DNA from: a virus
Length of the DNA stretch: 29,794 nt
Virus record (IMG/VR): IMGVR_UViG_3300025293_000024
Coordinates: 1-29,794 of that record
Direction: 5' to 3' (one strand)
Made by a program: the position numbers and the translations under genes. How positions within the stretch are numbered: position 1 is the stretch's first letter; the number at the start of each line of letters is the position of its first letter. This document shows, piece after piece, positions 1 through 6,279 of the stretch. Below the pieces are notes generated by a model. The model saw only the letters and a list, made by a program, of their open reading frames with translations, ran no database searches and was not told where the DNA came from.

Positions 1-31
1 GTTTTATCACTTGCAGAGAAAGGTTGCTTAA

Positions 32-448
32 ATGGCTGACAAGAGAATTGACCGGATCACGATTGAGATCAAGACCGGAAACGCGGCATTTGACCAGGAC
101 GTTTTTGGTGAGGTGGCGCGGGTCCTGCAACGGCTCGCCAGCCGCATGGATGGGGTCGACAGCTGGGGAGAATCCTGGCAGTCCCGCCCGGAGACCGCTC
201 ACGATTCCAATGGCAACACGGTGGCCGAAGTGACCTACCACGAGGCTACCCCGGCGGAGGAGGAATACACCTGGGCCGATGCCCGAGAAATGGCCGCGGC
301 CTGCAATGGCAGGTCCCAGCACGTCGCAGACAATCGGCTGGACGTGACATTTGCTGACGGTTCGCACCGCGTCTACGACCATCCCGCCACCGCCGTCGAC
401 GACATGGCCGACATGCTGGCCGATATCGACGGATCAGTTGACTTTTGA
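32..448 (+). CDS. Small acidic phage protein of unknown function
   Basis: A 138-aa protein starting at ATG 32 behind an AAAGG ribosome-binding site. The first 40 residues (an ITIEIKTGNAAF strand followed by a helix with EVARVLQRLASRM) resemble a small protein I recall from many phage early regions. Residues 70-138 are acidic, with a DVTFADGSHRVYDHP segment. No catalytic motif, signal peptide or membrane segment is visible. It is the first complete gene of the + strand cluster and is followed 11 bases later by the next start, so it is probably co-transcribed with it. The promoter must lie to the left of the window. Function is unknown; that it is a real gene is well supported by codon pattern, ribosome-binding site and gene packing. 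Confidence 0.8.
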   Translation: MADKRIDRITIEIKTGNAAFDQDVFGEVARVLQRLASRMDGVDSWGESWQSRPETAHDSNGNTVAEVTYHEATPAEEEYTWADAREMAAACNGRSQHVADNRLDVTFADGSHRVYDHPATAVDDMADMLADIDGSVDF

Positions 449-459
449 AAGGGGAGACC

Positions 460-651
460 ATGAGAGAATCAGAAACGCCGTTTGTACGTTACAAGATCGT
501 CCGATTTTGGAACCCTGCAGTCCCACGAAAGAGCCACCGAAAAACCATGCAAACCGGGCTCACGCTGGAGGAGGCTCAAAAACACTGCAACGACCCGCTT
601 ACCCGGAAAGAGGGTGAATGGTTTGATGGGTACACGCAGGAGGGGGGCTAG
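460..651 (+). CDS. Small conserved phage protein
   Basis: A 63-aa protein. The ATG at 460 is chosen over an in-frame TTG at 445 because AAAGGGGAG (448-456) sits just upstream of it. The sequence pattern (YKIVRFW near the start, TGLTLEEAQKHCNDP in the middle, GEWFDGY near the end) matches a small protein that I recognise from many phages, whose role is not known. The middle segment looks like a short helix. It lies between two equally small early genes and ends three bases before the start of the Gp88-like gene, so translation is probably coupled through this operon. Confidence 0.8.
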   Translation: MRESETPFVRYKIVRFWNPAVPRKSHRKTMQTGLTLEEAQKHCNDPLTRKEGEWFDGYTQEGG

Positions 652-653
652 CA

Positions 654-1310
654 ATGCGAATGACCAAGCCACTAGCCACCGCAATTACCGGGGGCCTCGG
701 GAGCCCCTCGAAAATGCCAGGTCACGCATGGGGAATCCCAACGTCAGAATGCCAGGTTGGCGGGGTGCTCAAGCTGCTCCCGGGGACCGGCTGAAGTATC
801 TGCTACGCCGAGCGCGGACGTTTTCGGTTCGAGAACGTGCAGAACAAACTATGGGCGTCCCTCGAGTTGTTCAACATCGCCGCGGAGAGCCCCCAGGGCC
901 TCGACCGCTGGGCAGCTGCAATGGCCTACCTTATCAACGACACTGGCAACCGCTGGTTTCGCTGGTTCCATTCTGGCGACCTTCAATCCCCTGCAATGGC
1001 CCGGGCCATCTTCCGCGTTTGCGAATTGACTAAACGTGTCCGACACTGGATGCCGACCAGGGAACGCGACCACATCAGGGACGCGGAGCCCTGGACGGCT
1101 CCCAGAAATCTCACAATTCGCTGGTCCGGGACGATGGTGAACGGGAACCCTCCCAAATGGGCACGGTTGTGCTCAGTCATCTCCACCGGGGACCGCCGGC
1201 ATGGCAGGAGATGCCCCGCCCACATGCAAGGCAACGCATGCGGAGATTGCCGAGCCTGTTGGGATCAACGCATCACCGTGATCGAGTACGAGGTAAACAA
1301 CGTTAATTAG
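654..1310 (+). CDS. Gp88-like phage protein read through an in-frame UGA (candidate selenoprotein, or nonsense-disrupted gene)
   Basis: The reading frame starts at ATG 654 behind a very strong AGGAGGGGGG site and runs to TAG at 1308-1310, giving 218 codons interrupted only by TGA at 792-794 (codon 47). Both sides match one phage family that I know as Gp88-like: a KMPGHAWGIP segment near residues 20-29, PGTG-UGA-SICYAERGRF at 43-57, WFRWFHSGDLQS around 100-111, and a cysteine cluster C187-x8-C196-x2-C199-x2-C202 followed by WD. In relatives I recall, codon 47 is the first Cys of PGSxCxxCYA, so the UGA falls on a probable metal-binding or redox residue. TGC to TGA is one base. No other stop or frameshift is present. 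Other genes here end in TGA, so the code is standard. Possible readings are selenocysteine (UxxC motif, hairpin downstream at 818-838), a 46-aa truncated peptide plus a GTG 837 internal start with poor ribosome site, or a sequencing error. The family's function is unknown. Confidence 0.7.
818..838 (+). promoter_or_regulatory. Hairpin downstream of in-frame UGA, candidate bacterial SECIS
   Basis: Bases 818-825 (ACGTTTTC) pair with 831-838 (GAGAACGT) as eight continuous base pairs, one of them G-U, closing a five-base loop GGTTC (826-830). The loop starts 31 bases after the UGA at 792-794. Bacterial SECIS elements are known to lie just downstream of the UGA inside the coding region, with a short stem and a G in the first two loop positions; the E. 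coli fdhF loop also contains GGU. As I recall, published search models allow roughly 16-37 bases between UGA and loop. The fit is by eye; no folding energy was computed, and an eight-base-pair hairpin can occur by chance in GC-rich coding DNA. Confidence 0.4.
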
Positions 1311-1327
1311 AAGGGACGGACCCCGCA

Positions 1328-1417
1328 ATGACCGGAACGGCTCTAGGCTTGGCAATCCTCGCGATTGCCCTGATTATCATGGGGACAATCGACATATTCG
1401 GAGGAAACGACCAATGA
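1328..1417 (+). CDS. 29-aa single-span membrane peptide
   Basis: A small open reading frame from ATG 1328 to TGA 1415-1417. Residues 4-24 are almost entirely Ala, Leu, Ile, Gly and Met and would form one transmembrane helix; the tail is short and polar (GGNDQ). GAAGGGACGG lies about ten bases upstream as a plausible ribosome site. The stop overlaps the next start as ATGA, typical of translationally coupled phage genes, and without it there would be a gap of about 100 bases in an otherwise packed cluster. No function can be assigned; tiny membrane peptides of this kind in phages include inhibitors and lysis accessories, but nothing here singles one out. Confidence 0.6.
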   Translation: MTGTALGLAILAIALIIMGTIDIFGGNDQ

Positions 1418-1713
1418 CGTTGGACGAGTGCGCGGAGGTTATCGCGCGATGCGACGCCCAGACCGGTAGCAACCTAGCGGAACGGCTGCAGCGGCAGCTA
1501 AACCCCGAGGGGTATCTACCGCCACCGATCGAGGAAACAGGCAAAGACGGACGGCCCCGGCCCGCGTCGCCGATGAACACGCGGCTGGCATACGCTCGCC
1601 AGTTCGCCGGATACGCCATGGAACGGCTGTCCAAGACCAACAGCCCGTTCCCCAACAGCTGCCACGTCAACGAGAACGGGCCGATTGACGGCCCACACCC
1701 TTACTTCGACTGA
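1414..1713 (+). CDS. Hypothetical phage protein (99 aa)
   Basis: The start ATG 1414 overlaps the stop of the preceding peptide gene as ATGA, and GGAGGAAACGACCA just upstream supplies the ribosome site. The N-terminal 35 residues look helical (TLDECAEVIARC, then ERLQRQL). A short proline- and glycine-rich stretch follows, then a second helix (TRLAYARQFAGYAMERL) and a polar C-terminus ending PHPYFD. No known motif was recognised. It is soluble, with no signal peptide. It belongs to the + strand early cluster by position and spacing. Confidence 0.7.
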   Translation: MTLDECAEVIARCDAQTGSNLAERLQRQLNPEGYLPPPIEETGKDGRPRPASPMNTRLAYARQFAGYAMERLSKTNSPFPNSCHVNENGPIDGPHPYFD

Positions 1714-1727
1714 AAAGAAAAAGGCAA

Positions 1728-2114
1728 ATGACAGACCAGGACAAATCAACACCAACGAACACCTCGGAAAACACCATCAACCACCAACCACCAACCACCG
1801 AGTGGAAGACCCAGGTCGTTCCCTGCAATTTCCTCTGGATGCTTGCCGAGTTCGGCAACATCGCACCGGGGCTGGCCGAGTGCCAGGGGGCGAAGGACGG
1901 GTTCCATGTCACGTGGTACATCGAGCGAGACTGGTTGCCCAGGGGGAAGTGGGACGAGGTTTGTTTCCTGTGCTACCGCGAGGGCAAGATCAGGGCAGGT
2001 TTTAATGGGAAGTTCCTCAGCAAGTACTACACCGAATATCACGCGATCCTCGGGATGGCCGAGAGCAACGACGCGGAGTGGATTGACTACGACGACCCGA
2101 AGGGAGGGAAGTGA
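1728..2114 (+). CDS. Hypothetical phage protein (128 aa)
   Basis: Starts at ATG 1728 after an A-rich AAAAAGGCAA ribosome site, 14 bases past the previous stop. Residues 1-25 are a threonine-, asparagine- and proline-rich, probably disordered leader. The rest looks like a compact alpha/beta domain with many tryptophans (WKTQVVPCNFLWMLAEF, WYIERDWLP, then KFLSKYYTEYHAIL). No family was recognised. The stop TGA (2112-2114) overlaps the next gene's ATG by one base, so the two are probably translated together. Confidence 0.7.
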   Translation: MTDQDKSTPTNTSENTINHQPPTTEWKTQVVPCNFLWMLAEFGNIAPGLAECQGAKDGFHVTWYIERDWLPRGKWDEVCFLCYREGKIRAGFNGKFLSKYYTEYHAILGMAESNDAEWIDYDDPKGGK

Positions 2115-2326
2115 TGCCGAAGTGGAATCCGCCAACGCCATACGAGCGATGCGAAAACGCAGGGCATAAACGGGCGCGACACAGCCCCGATGGCGAGACG
2201 GTACTCGAGGAGTGCAGCATCTGCCGGCTGCAGTGGGTCATGCCGAGCCGATGGTCGTTCCTCTACAGGCCGAAGACGATTTACAACCCGAGTGTCTTCA
2301 AGAGAAGAAGATCAAACAACGACTAG
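2114..2326 (+). CDS. Small putative zinc-binding protein
   Basis: A 70-aa basic protein. ATG 2114 is preferred to the GTG at 2111 because it overlaps the previous stop as TGATG and follows GGGAGGGAAG. C13, H18, H23 and the pair C34-x2-C37 could hold one zinc ion, though the spacing does not match a named finger that I recognise. The C-terminus is strongly basic (KRRRSNND), which would suit nucleic-acid binding. It is the last + strand gene, and its TAG stop (2324-2326) shares three bases with the stop of the convergent SNase gene. Function is inferred only from composition. Confidence 0.6.
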   Translation: MPKWNPPTPYERCENAGHKRARHSPDGETVLEECSICRLQWVMPSRWSFLYRPKTIYNPSVFKRRRSNND

Positions 2327-2700
2327 CCCATGTAGCGGACGGCGTGGCCGGCCCTCAGCAATTCGTCATTTACGCAGACGAGTTGCTGGGGGCTTTTTTC
2401 GATCCACAATTCACACAGCCAGCGTCCCCACTTGCCCTTCTTGCGGCCCTTGTGGGTCTTCAGAAGCACCTCGCCGTCCTCGGGCAGCATCTCCCTCACG
2501 AAATCCCGTGCGGCACGTCCTGCCACCCTGCTGGGCCCTCTCAACTCAGGGGTATCAACCCCCAACAGCCTCAGCTTTTGGCGGTGCAGGTACACGCCAA
2601 AGCCCAACGAGACAGTTGCCGTTGCGCTGTCGCCATCGTATACATCCTCGGGGAGGATGATGGCACGATATCCGAACCTACTTGGCTTCGCCCTGGACAC
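2323..2700 (-). CDS. Staphylococcal-nuclease-like (thermonuclease) protein
   Basis: A 125-aa protein with the SNase OB-fold signature. By alignment to staphylococcal nuclease, D24 (in YDGD), R44, D49 and E52 (in RLLGVDTPE) and R93 (in KWGRWL) correspond to the metal ligands and the two catalytic arginines, so the active site looks complete. Such enzymes cut single- and double-stranded DNA and RNA with calcium. No signal peptide is seen, unlike many bacterial SNases, so it probably acts in the host cytoplasm, perhaps in host DNA breakdown. It is the last gene of the minus-strand block and overlaps the end of the upstream gene by 23 bases. Family assignment is firm; biological role is inference. 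Confidence 0.9.
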   Translation of the reverse strand: MSRAKPSRFGYRAIILPEDVYDGDSATATVSLGFGVYLHRQKLRLLGVDTPELRGPSRVAGRAARDFVREMLPEDGEVLLKTHKGRKKGKWGRWLCELWIEKSPQQLVCVNDELLRAGHAVRYMG

Positions 2701-2977
2701 GTCGGATTCCTTTCACGACTGGCTTCCCGTCCACGCTCATGATCTCCAACTCCCACTCCTGCGTCTCGGGGGCCACCACCGCGGGAGACGGATCAACCAC
2801 CAACGGTGCGGTATCTGGCTTCATCTGGAACAGGCCACTGGCAATGCCAAGACCACCCCCGGCCAACGTCGCCAGGGCGAGGCCCTTCCAGAAGCCACCA
2901 CCGTCGATGAGGTTGACCGCACCGTTGCTGGGGTACGTTCCAACGTCAACCTCACCAAGACCAGCATCCTTGGCCAT
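2678..2977 (-). CDS. Small single-span membrane protein
   Basis: A 99-aa protein from ATG 2977, chosen for the AGGAG site seven bases upstream. Residues 28-50 are a glycine- and alanine-rich hydrophobic helix, followed by a proline-rich linker and a small C-terminal beta-rich domain (EWELEIMSVDGKPVVKGI). The frame stays open upstream, and a second ATG at 3088 also has an AAGGAG site; that start would add 37 basic residues and overlap the upstream gene by 62 bases, so two products are possible. The glycine-rich membrane segment resembles those in phage virion or lysis accessory proteins, but no family was recognised. Confidence 0.65.
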   Translation of the reverse strand: MAKDAGLGEVDVGTYPSNGAVNLIDGGGFWKGLALATLAGGGLGIASGLFQMKPDTAPLVVDPSPAVVAPETQEWELEIMSVDGKPVVKGIRRVQGEAK

Positions 2978-3026
2978 CGTCTTTCTCCTGATCTTCAATC
3001 GCTGAGCGATATCGTGAGCCCAGATA

Positions 3027-3257
3027 TTAGCCACCAGTTGCCTCTGCCTCGATTTCGTTTGATAGACCGATTTCGCCGCCTCCTTCATCGCTGAACTCCT
3101 TGATGAAGCTCCGATCCAGTTCAACTAGCTCGGACATTGCCCTCTCCTGCTGATCGGCCAGGCGAAGGGCGAGCGCGACCGCCTCCTGCAGACGGCCTTG
3201 CTCATCCAACGCCAACAGCCTCGCAGCCTCTTCCCGTTGCTCAACCGTCGTCAGCAT
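3027..3257 (-). CDS. Short acidic coiled-coil protein
   Basis: A 76-aa protein whose ATG (3255-3257) overlaps the previous stop as ATGA, indicating coupled translation; there is no strong ribosome site of its own. Residues 5-50 are rich in Glu, Ala, Leu, Gln and Arg and should form one long amphipathic helix or coiled coil. The C-terminus is acidic and glycine-rich. No function is recognised. It sits in a run of small genes following the secreted protease and holin-like genes. Confidence 0.6.
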   Translation of the reverse strand: MLTTVEQREEAARLLALDEQGRLQEAVALALRLADQQERAMSELVELDRSFIKEFSDEGGGEIGLSNEIEAEATGG

Positions 3258-3457
3258 CAGGAACTCGGGTTGATTGGAGCCTCACGCATCATCAACTGCC
3301 GAGCAGCCGCAGCTTCCATCACGTCCGGCTCGCTCAAGGTCTTCAAAAAGACGCGGTCCACGAGCACGAGGGTCGTTTGCGATGCGTCACCAGCACGACC
3401 GATTCGCTCGCCAGCTGCAGCCTCAAGCAGGCTCTGGAGGTCTACTGTACTCGCCAT
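3257..3457 (-). CDS. Hypothetical small protein (66 aa)
   Basis: ATG 3457 lies just past the TAG stop of the protease gene, and the AAGGAG ribosome site overlaps the end of that gene. The protein looks mostly helical, with a short beta stretch (TTLVLVDRVFL) in the middle. No cysteine, signal or membrane segment was seen, and no family was recognised. Its tight spacing on both sides argues that it is a real operon member rather than a chance frame. Confidence 0.6.
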   Translation of the reverse strand: MASTVDLQSLLEAAAGERIGRAGDASQTTLVLVDRVFLKTLSEPDVMEAAAARQLMMREAPINPSS

Positions 3458-3461
3458 TTCT

Positions 3462-4322
3462 CTACTCCTTCACAGGTCGCAGCCTGATCCTGATGGTAGC
3501 CCTGAAGTTGCTGCGCCAATCTTCCAGGGACTCCAGCCTCGACAAGAGGTCTGATGTGTCTGATGCCGTCCCTGGCGGGCCTGCTGGCCCAGTATCTCCT
3601 CTACCCCCAGCAGGACCGGCGGGACCAGCTGGCCCCGTCTTCCCCTGGGATGGTTCTAATTCCGCCAACCGCCGCTTCAACTCCAGTATCTCCCGGGTGC
3701 GGTCCTTGTCGCCCCAATCCGACCCCTCTGGACGTGGACCGAACGCTTTGTGTTCCTTCAGGAAGGCAACCAGCTGGGCATGACTCGACGAGAACAGTTC
3801 CTTGTCGTCCTTCCCATGGCTGGCAACTCCAATCAGGCTGCCACCAGCATACACCCCAGCACCCGAATCTCCATCGCGATACTTGCCGCCTGACACCTTG
3901 TACCCACGACGCATGAACATCTGTTTGGTTGACGTGTCCCGAATCTCACGCGGGCCCGTTGATTTCAGCTGCTTGGGGCCGTGCCTACCATACGCGGTGA
4001 CCACCTTTGCATCCGGGGCCGCGGCCACGACCCGAGCCAGGGACTGGCCTGAGCTTGGGATCTTGAACAGCGCGAGGTCGGTCTTCTCGTCAGCAGCTAC
4101 CCAACTGCCCTTCACCCTGCTCCCACTCTGCAGGATGACGTACACCGTGGTGCCAACCTTGCCAGAGCAGTGGGCTGCACTGACCCCATATGTGTGCTCC
4201 AGGTCGCGGTAGACCAGCGTGCCACTGCATCCACCGACCTGGACTGCCCCACGAGGGAGGAGGTTCGACGCGGGGACAGCCGAACACAACACAAGAGCCA
4301 GCGCAGCCACTGCGAACCTCAT
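3462..4322 (-). CDS. Secreted trypsin-like serine protease with collagen-like tail
   Basis: A 286-aa protein. Residues 1-19 are a Sec signal peptide (hydrophobic MRFAVAALALVLCSAVPAS; not a good lipobox). Residues about 25-195 are a chymotrypsin-fold domain with the full triad: H51 in SAAHC, D82 in KTDLAL and S153 in DGDSGAG. C32 and C52 could form the usual bridge beside the histidine. Residues 203-222 are a charged helix. Residues 227-253 are nine Gly-X-Y triplets with Pro in many X positions, that is, a short collagen-like triple helix. A final helix (258-272) and a basic strand follow. The protein is therefore probably exported and trimeric. It follows a holin-like gene directly. Secreted trypsin-like enzymes are rare in phages; the target could be host envelope proteins. 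Domain calls are firm, role is inference. Confidence 0.88.
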   Translation of the reverse strand: MRFAVAALALVLCSAVPASNLLPRGAVQVGGCSGTLVYRDLEHTYGVSAAHCSGKVGTTVYVILQSGSRVKGSWVAADEKTDLALFKIPSSGQSLARVVAAAPDAKVVTAYGRHGPKQLKSTGPREIRDTSTKQMFMRRGYKVSGGKYRDGDSGAGVYAGGSLIGVASHGKDDKELFSSSHAQLVAFLKEHKAFGPRPEGSDWGDKDRTREILELKRRLAELEPSQGKTGPAGPAGPAGGRGDTGPAGPPGTASDTSDLLSRLESLEDWRSNFRATIRIRLRPVKE

Positions 4323-4535
4323 CTACTCCTCCTTCTTCTTCTTCCTGCCGTTGGCCTGGATCATTGATCGGCCCGCCTCAAACCCGCCAACTACCAGCAA
4401 TAGTTCGAGGATAGTGGTGATCTCCGTTTTGTCGAAGCTGGTGCTGTTGAGCCACAAAAACAGGGTGAGTCCGACGAAAATTACCGCGAGTCGGATGATT
4501 CCCCAAACAGGATGCTTGCCATTGATCTCCACCAT
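4323..4535 (-). CDS. Two-helix membrane protein, holin-like
   Basis: A 70-aa protein with an excellent AAGGAGG site before ATG 4535. Residues about 10-30 and 38-56 are hydrophobic helices, and the C-terminus is a dense charged tail (NGRKKKKEE). Two transmembrane helices with a short polar N-terminus and a highly charged C-terminus is the usual build of a class II holin, which opens the inner membrane at the end of infection. The stop abuts the start of the secreted protease gene. No endolysin is recognisable next to it, so the holin call rests on size and topology only; another small membrane protein is possible. Confidence 0.55.
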   Translation of the reverse strand: MVEINGKHPVWGIIRLAVIFVGLTLFLWLNSTSFDKTEITTILELLLVVGGFEAGRSMIQANGRKKKKEE

Positions 4536-4584
4536 GTAACCTCCTTGTTATAATCAGCCCTGGCCCGTCTCATCACGGATGACC

Positions 4585-4974
4585 TCACGGGGACGGATCC
4601 CCGGACGGGCCACCTACCACGACAATCTCCACACGGGGATCGTCCTTGTCAACATCGACCTCTGGCATCTGCGGCTTGAACCCGTAGTCATCAACACCCA
4701 GGGCCGCTGCTATCCCATCATAAGCGTATTTCAGCATCGCGGCCATGTTATCCCGATCGCGGCGACGACGGTCCTTGTAGTAGAATGTCGCCTGCAGCTT
4801 CGCTTCAGACCAGTCAACGTCCCCCCGCCTCCGAGTCACAAGCTCTGTGAAACAGGCCACCCGACACGCTTCGCGGTACTTCTTCGAGTGTTTATGACGG
4901 GTTCGCCAGTGGCAGCGTGAGTTAGGGCTCAGCTGCCTCGGAGGGAGGGGACAAACTACGGTCAGCTGGTTCAT
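4585..4974 (-). CDS. rusA: RusA-like Holliday junction resolvase
   Basis: A 129-aa protein of normal RusA length. It has the family's LPP-x3-SPN-x-R opening (residues 10-20), the acidic metal site D73 and D75 in RRDRDN, a YDGIAAALGVDD helix with D95/D96, and a short C-terminal strand (VEIVVV). E. coli RusA uses D70, D72 and D91, which correspond. RusA dimers resolve four-way DNA junctions made during phage recombination and replication, here fitting the Rad52-like protein upstream in the same strand. ATG 4974 has an AAAGGTGG site, and the gene overlaps the upstream zinc-finger gene by 53 bases. Confident family call. Confidence 0.9.
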   Translation of the reverse strand: MNQLTVVCPLPPRQLSPNSRCHWRTRHKHSKKYREACRVACFTELVTRRRGDVDWSEAKLQATFYYKDRRRRDRDNMAAMLKYAYDGIAAALGVDDYGFKPQMPEVDVDKDDPRVEIVVVGGPSGDPSP

Positions 4975-5968
4975 CTGCGGCCACCTTTCGTTTCAACGTC
5001 TCGCGTCTCTTGGGAAGTCCAACCGCGATATTCCTGGCACCCTTGCACGAATTCGAGCAGAAAACAGGTAGTTCCCGCCTCACCCTGAGTTCCTGGACGC
5101 TTGTGCCAAGAAACTCCAGACCGCAATGATTGCAAGATAGATCGAATCTGCGGCCACGGTAATACGCAGTACGGCAGGCGTCGTTGCAATACAAGCGAAC
5201 TGCGCTAAGAGGGTTATGCCTGAATTCCTTCTGGCACTGCCGGCACAAGGAAGTGCGGGCAGTGGACTCATCGTATTCAGCAACACGAAGAGCCAATGCC
5301 TTGCCGGAATGCTCCTTCGCCTCAAGGCTTCGTTTATGTGGACCGACCGAGGAACCATTGTTCTCAAGAAAAGCAGCAGAAACGCCATGCTTGGCAATAG
5401 TCTTCTTGGCTCGCTCAGAGAACATCTTGAACAGGCGAGGAGTGATCAGGCCGGTTTTTTCATTGAATCCGACCATCCTCTTGAACTCAGAAGCCGTGAT
5501 CCCGTGAGTAAAATTCACATGATTGCCAAGGTTCTCGCCAATCCAGTCGCAACCCTCAACAAGACAAGGCAATTCTCCTTTGATCAGGAACTCGTCGTAG
5601 CACTGGGGCAAGGCAATCCCCTGCGGATCGGCAATCCAGCGATCAAACCGCTTCGCCATGTATGCTCGGTAGCACACCCGAGAGCAGTATTTCTTCGACT
5701 TGTACTGGGAGGGTCTCACGTAGAACTTCTCGTCGCACTCCAAACAACGCTTTGAAGGACGCTCGCCAGGCTTGAGACCGGCCTTGATCCTGGCCCTGGC
5801 CGCCGCCTTCTCGTTGCTAAGTCGAATTGTCTCCTTCATCAACGGAGACTTGGCGTAGCAGGCCATTGAACAGAACTTCTTCTTCTTGTCGTAGGACCGA
5901 AACAACACGTCGCACTCCAGGCAACGGCCACGAATCGGACCACGCTTCCCAACAATCTTATCCTTCAT
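4922..5968 (-). CDS. Multi-zinc-ribbon protein with a MucR/Ros-like finger
   Basis: A 348-aa basic protein with five apparent zinc sites: C16/C19/C33/C37, C75/C78/C95/C99, a central C135/C140/H150/H155, C242/C245/C261/C265 and C279/C282/C304/C308. The four Cys4 sites share a CxxC-F-CSxxC pattern and look like tandem duplicates. The central one, followed by GITASEFKRMVGF, resembles the Ros/MucR zinc finger that binds DNA in alphaproteobacterial regulators. The C-terminus is basic, then acidic. The start overlaps the upstream stop as ATGA. It is probably a DNA-binding regulator or an HNH-associated type of protein without the nuclease; no catalytic motif was found. Confidence 0.75.
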   Translation of the reverse strand: MKDKIVGKRGPIRGRCLECDVLFRSYDKKKKFCSMACYAKSPLMKETIRLSNEKAAARARIKAGLKPGERPSKRCLECDEKFYVRPSQYKSKKYCSRVCYRAYMAKRFDRWIADPQGIALPQCYDEFLIKGELPCLVEGCDWIGENLGNHVNFTHGITASEFKRMVGFNEKTGLITPRLFKMFSERAKKTIAKHGVSAAFLENNGSSVGPHKRSLEAKEHSGKALALRVAEYDESTARTSLCRQCQKEFRHNPLSAVRLYCNDACRTAYYRGRRFDLSCNHCGLEFLGTSVQELRVRRELPVFCSNSCKGARNIAVGLPKRRETLKRKVAADEPADRSLSPPSEAAEP

Positions 5969-6279
5969 TCCGTGGCCCCCTCTGGCTCAGCCGTATCATC
6001 ATCGATGTAGGGTTTGGACCGCTTGGGAGTCACCAGCATGTCCATCGCCTCCTGGTGCATCTCGGCGGCTGAGAAGTTATGCTCCCCAGCGATCTCCTGA
6101 TGGGTCCACAGGATATCGTGCTTCCAGCCAGCATCGAGGAGACGCTGCATCCGCTGGCGGATCACCTTCGCTGGCGGGGCCTCCTGGAACCTCGCCTGGT
6201 CGAGTCGGTAATCCTCCCCCATGATGCCAGCATCACTGGGGGATCCGTAGTTGTCGCTACTTGGCTTCGGTATCGGCAT
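5965..6279 (-). CDS. Hypothetical phage protein (104 aa)
   Basis: ATG 6279 with AAGGAAA upstream is preferred to an in-frame TTG at 6297. The N-terminal 25 residues are polar and probably disordered. Residues 35-85 look helical (KVIRQRMQRLLDAGW, then FSAAEMHQEAMDML), and the tail is acidic. The helical part could be a small DNA-binding or adaptor domain, but no named family was recognised. It overlaps the methyltransferase gene by 23 bases and the zinc-ribbon gene by four, so the three should be made together. Confidence 0.6.
   Translation of the reverse strand: MPIPKPSSDNYGSPSDAGIMGEDYRLDQARFQEAPPAKVIRQRMQRLLDAGWKHDILWTHQEIAGEHNFSAAEMHQEAMDMLVTPKRSKPYIDDDTAEPEGATE

Noticed and set aside
792-794. 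Genome-wide UGA reassignment as an explanation of the in-frame UGA
   Set aside because: Several genes with good starts and neighbours here end in TGA, such as those ending at 448, 1417 and 2114, so UGA is a normal stop in this genome.
482-1033. A 183-codon open frame on the + strand overlapping the Gp88-like gene
   Set aside because: Composition is Arg-, Pro- and Gly-rich without domain character, it lacks a good ribosome site, and the alternative frame has clear family motifs on both sides of the UGA.
3590-3601. RGD sequence within the collagen-like segment, suggesting integrin binding
   Set aside because: The tripeptide arises from Gly-X-Y repeats by chance and there is no eukaryotic host context.
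4536-4584. TATAAC as a -10 box of a separate promoter for the holin-like gene
   Set aside because: No convincing -35 lies at the right distance, and the element is close to the ribosome site; left uncalled.
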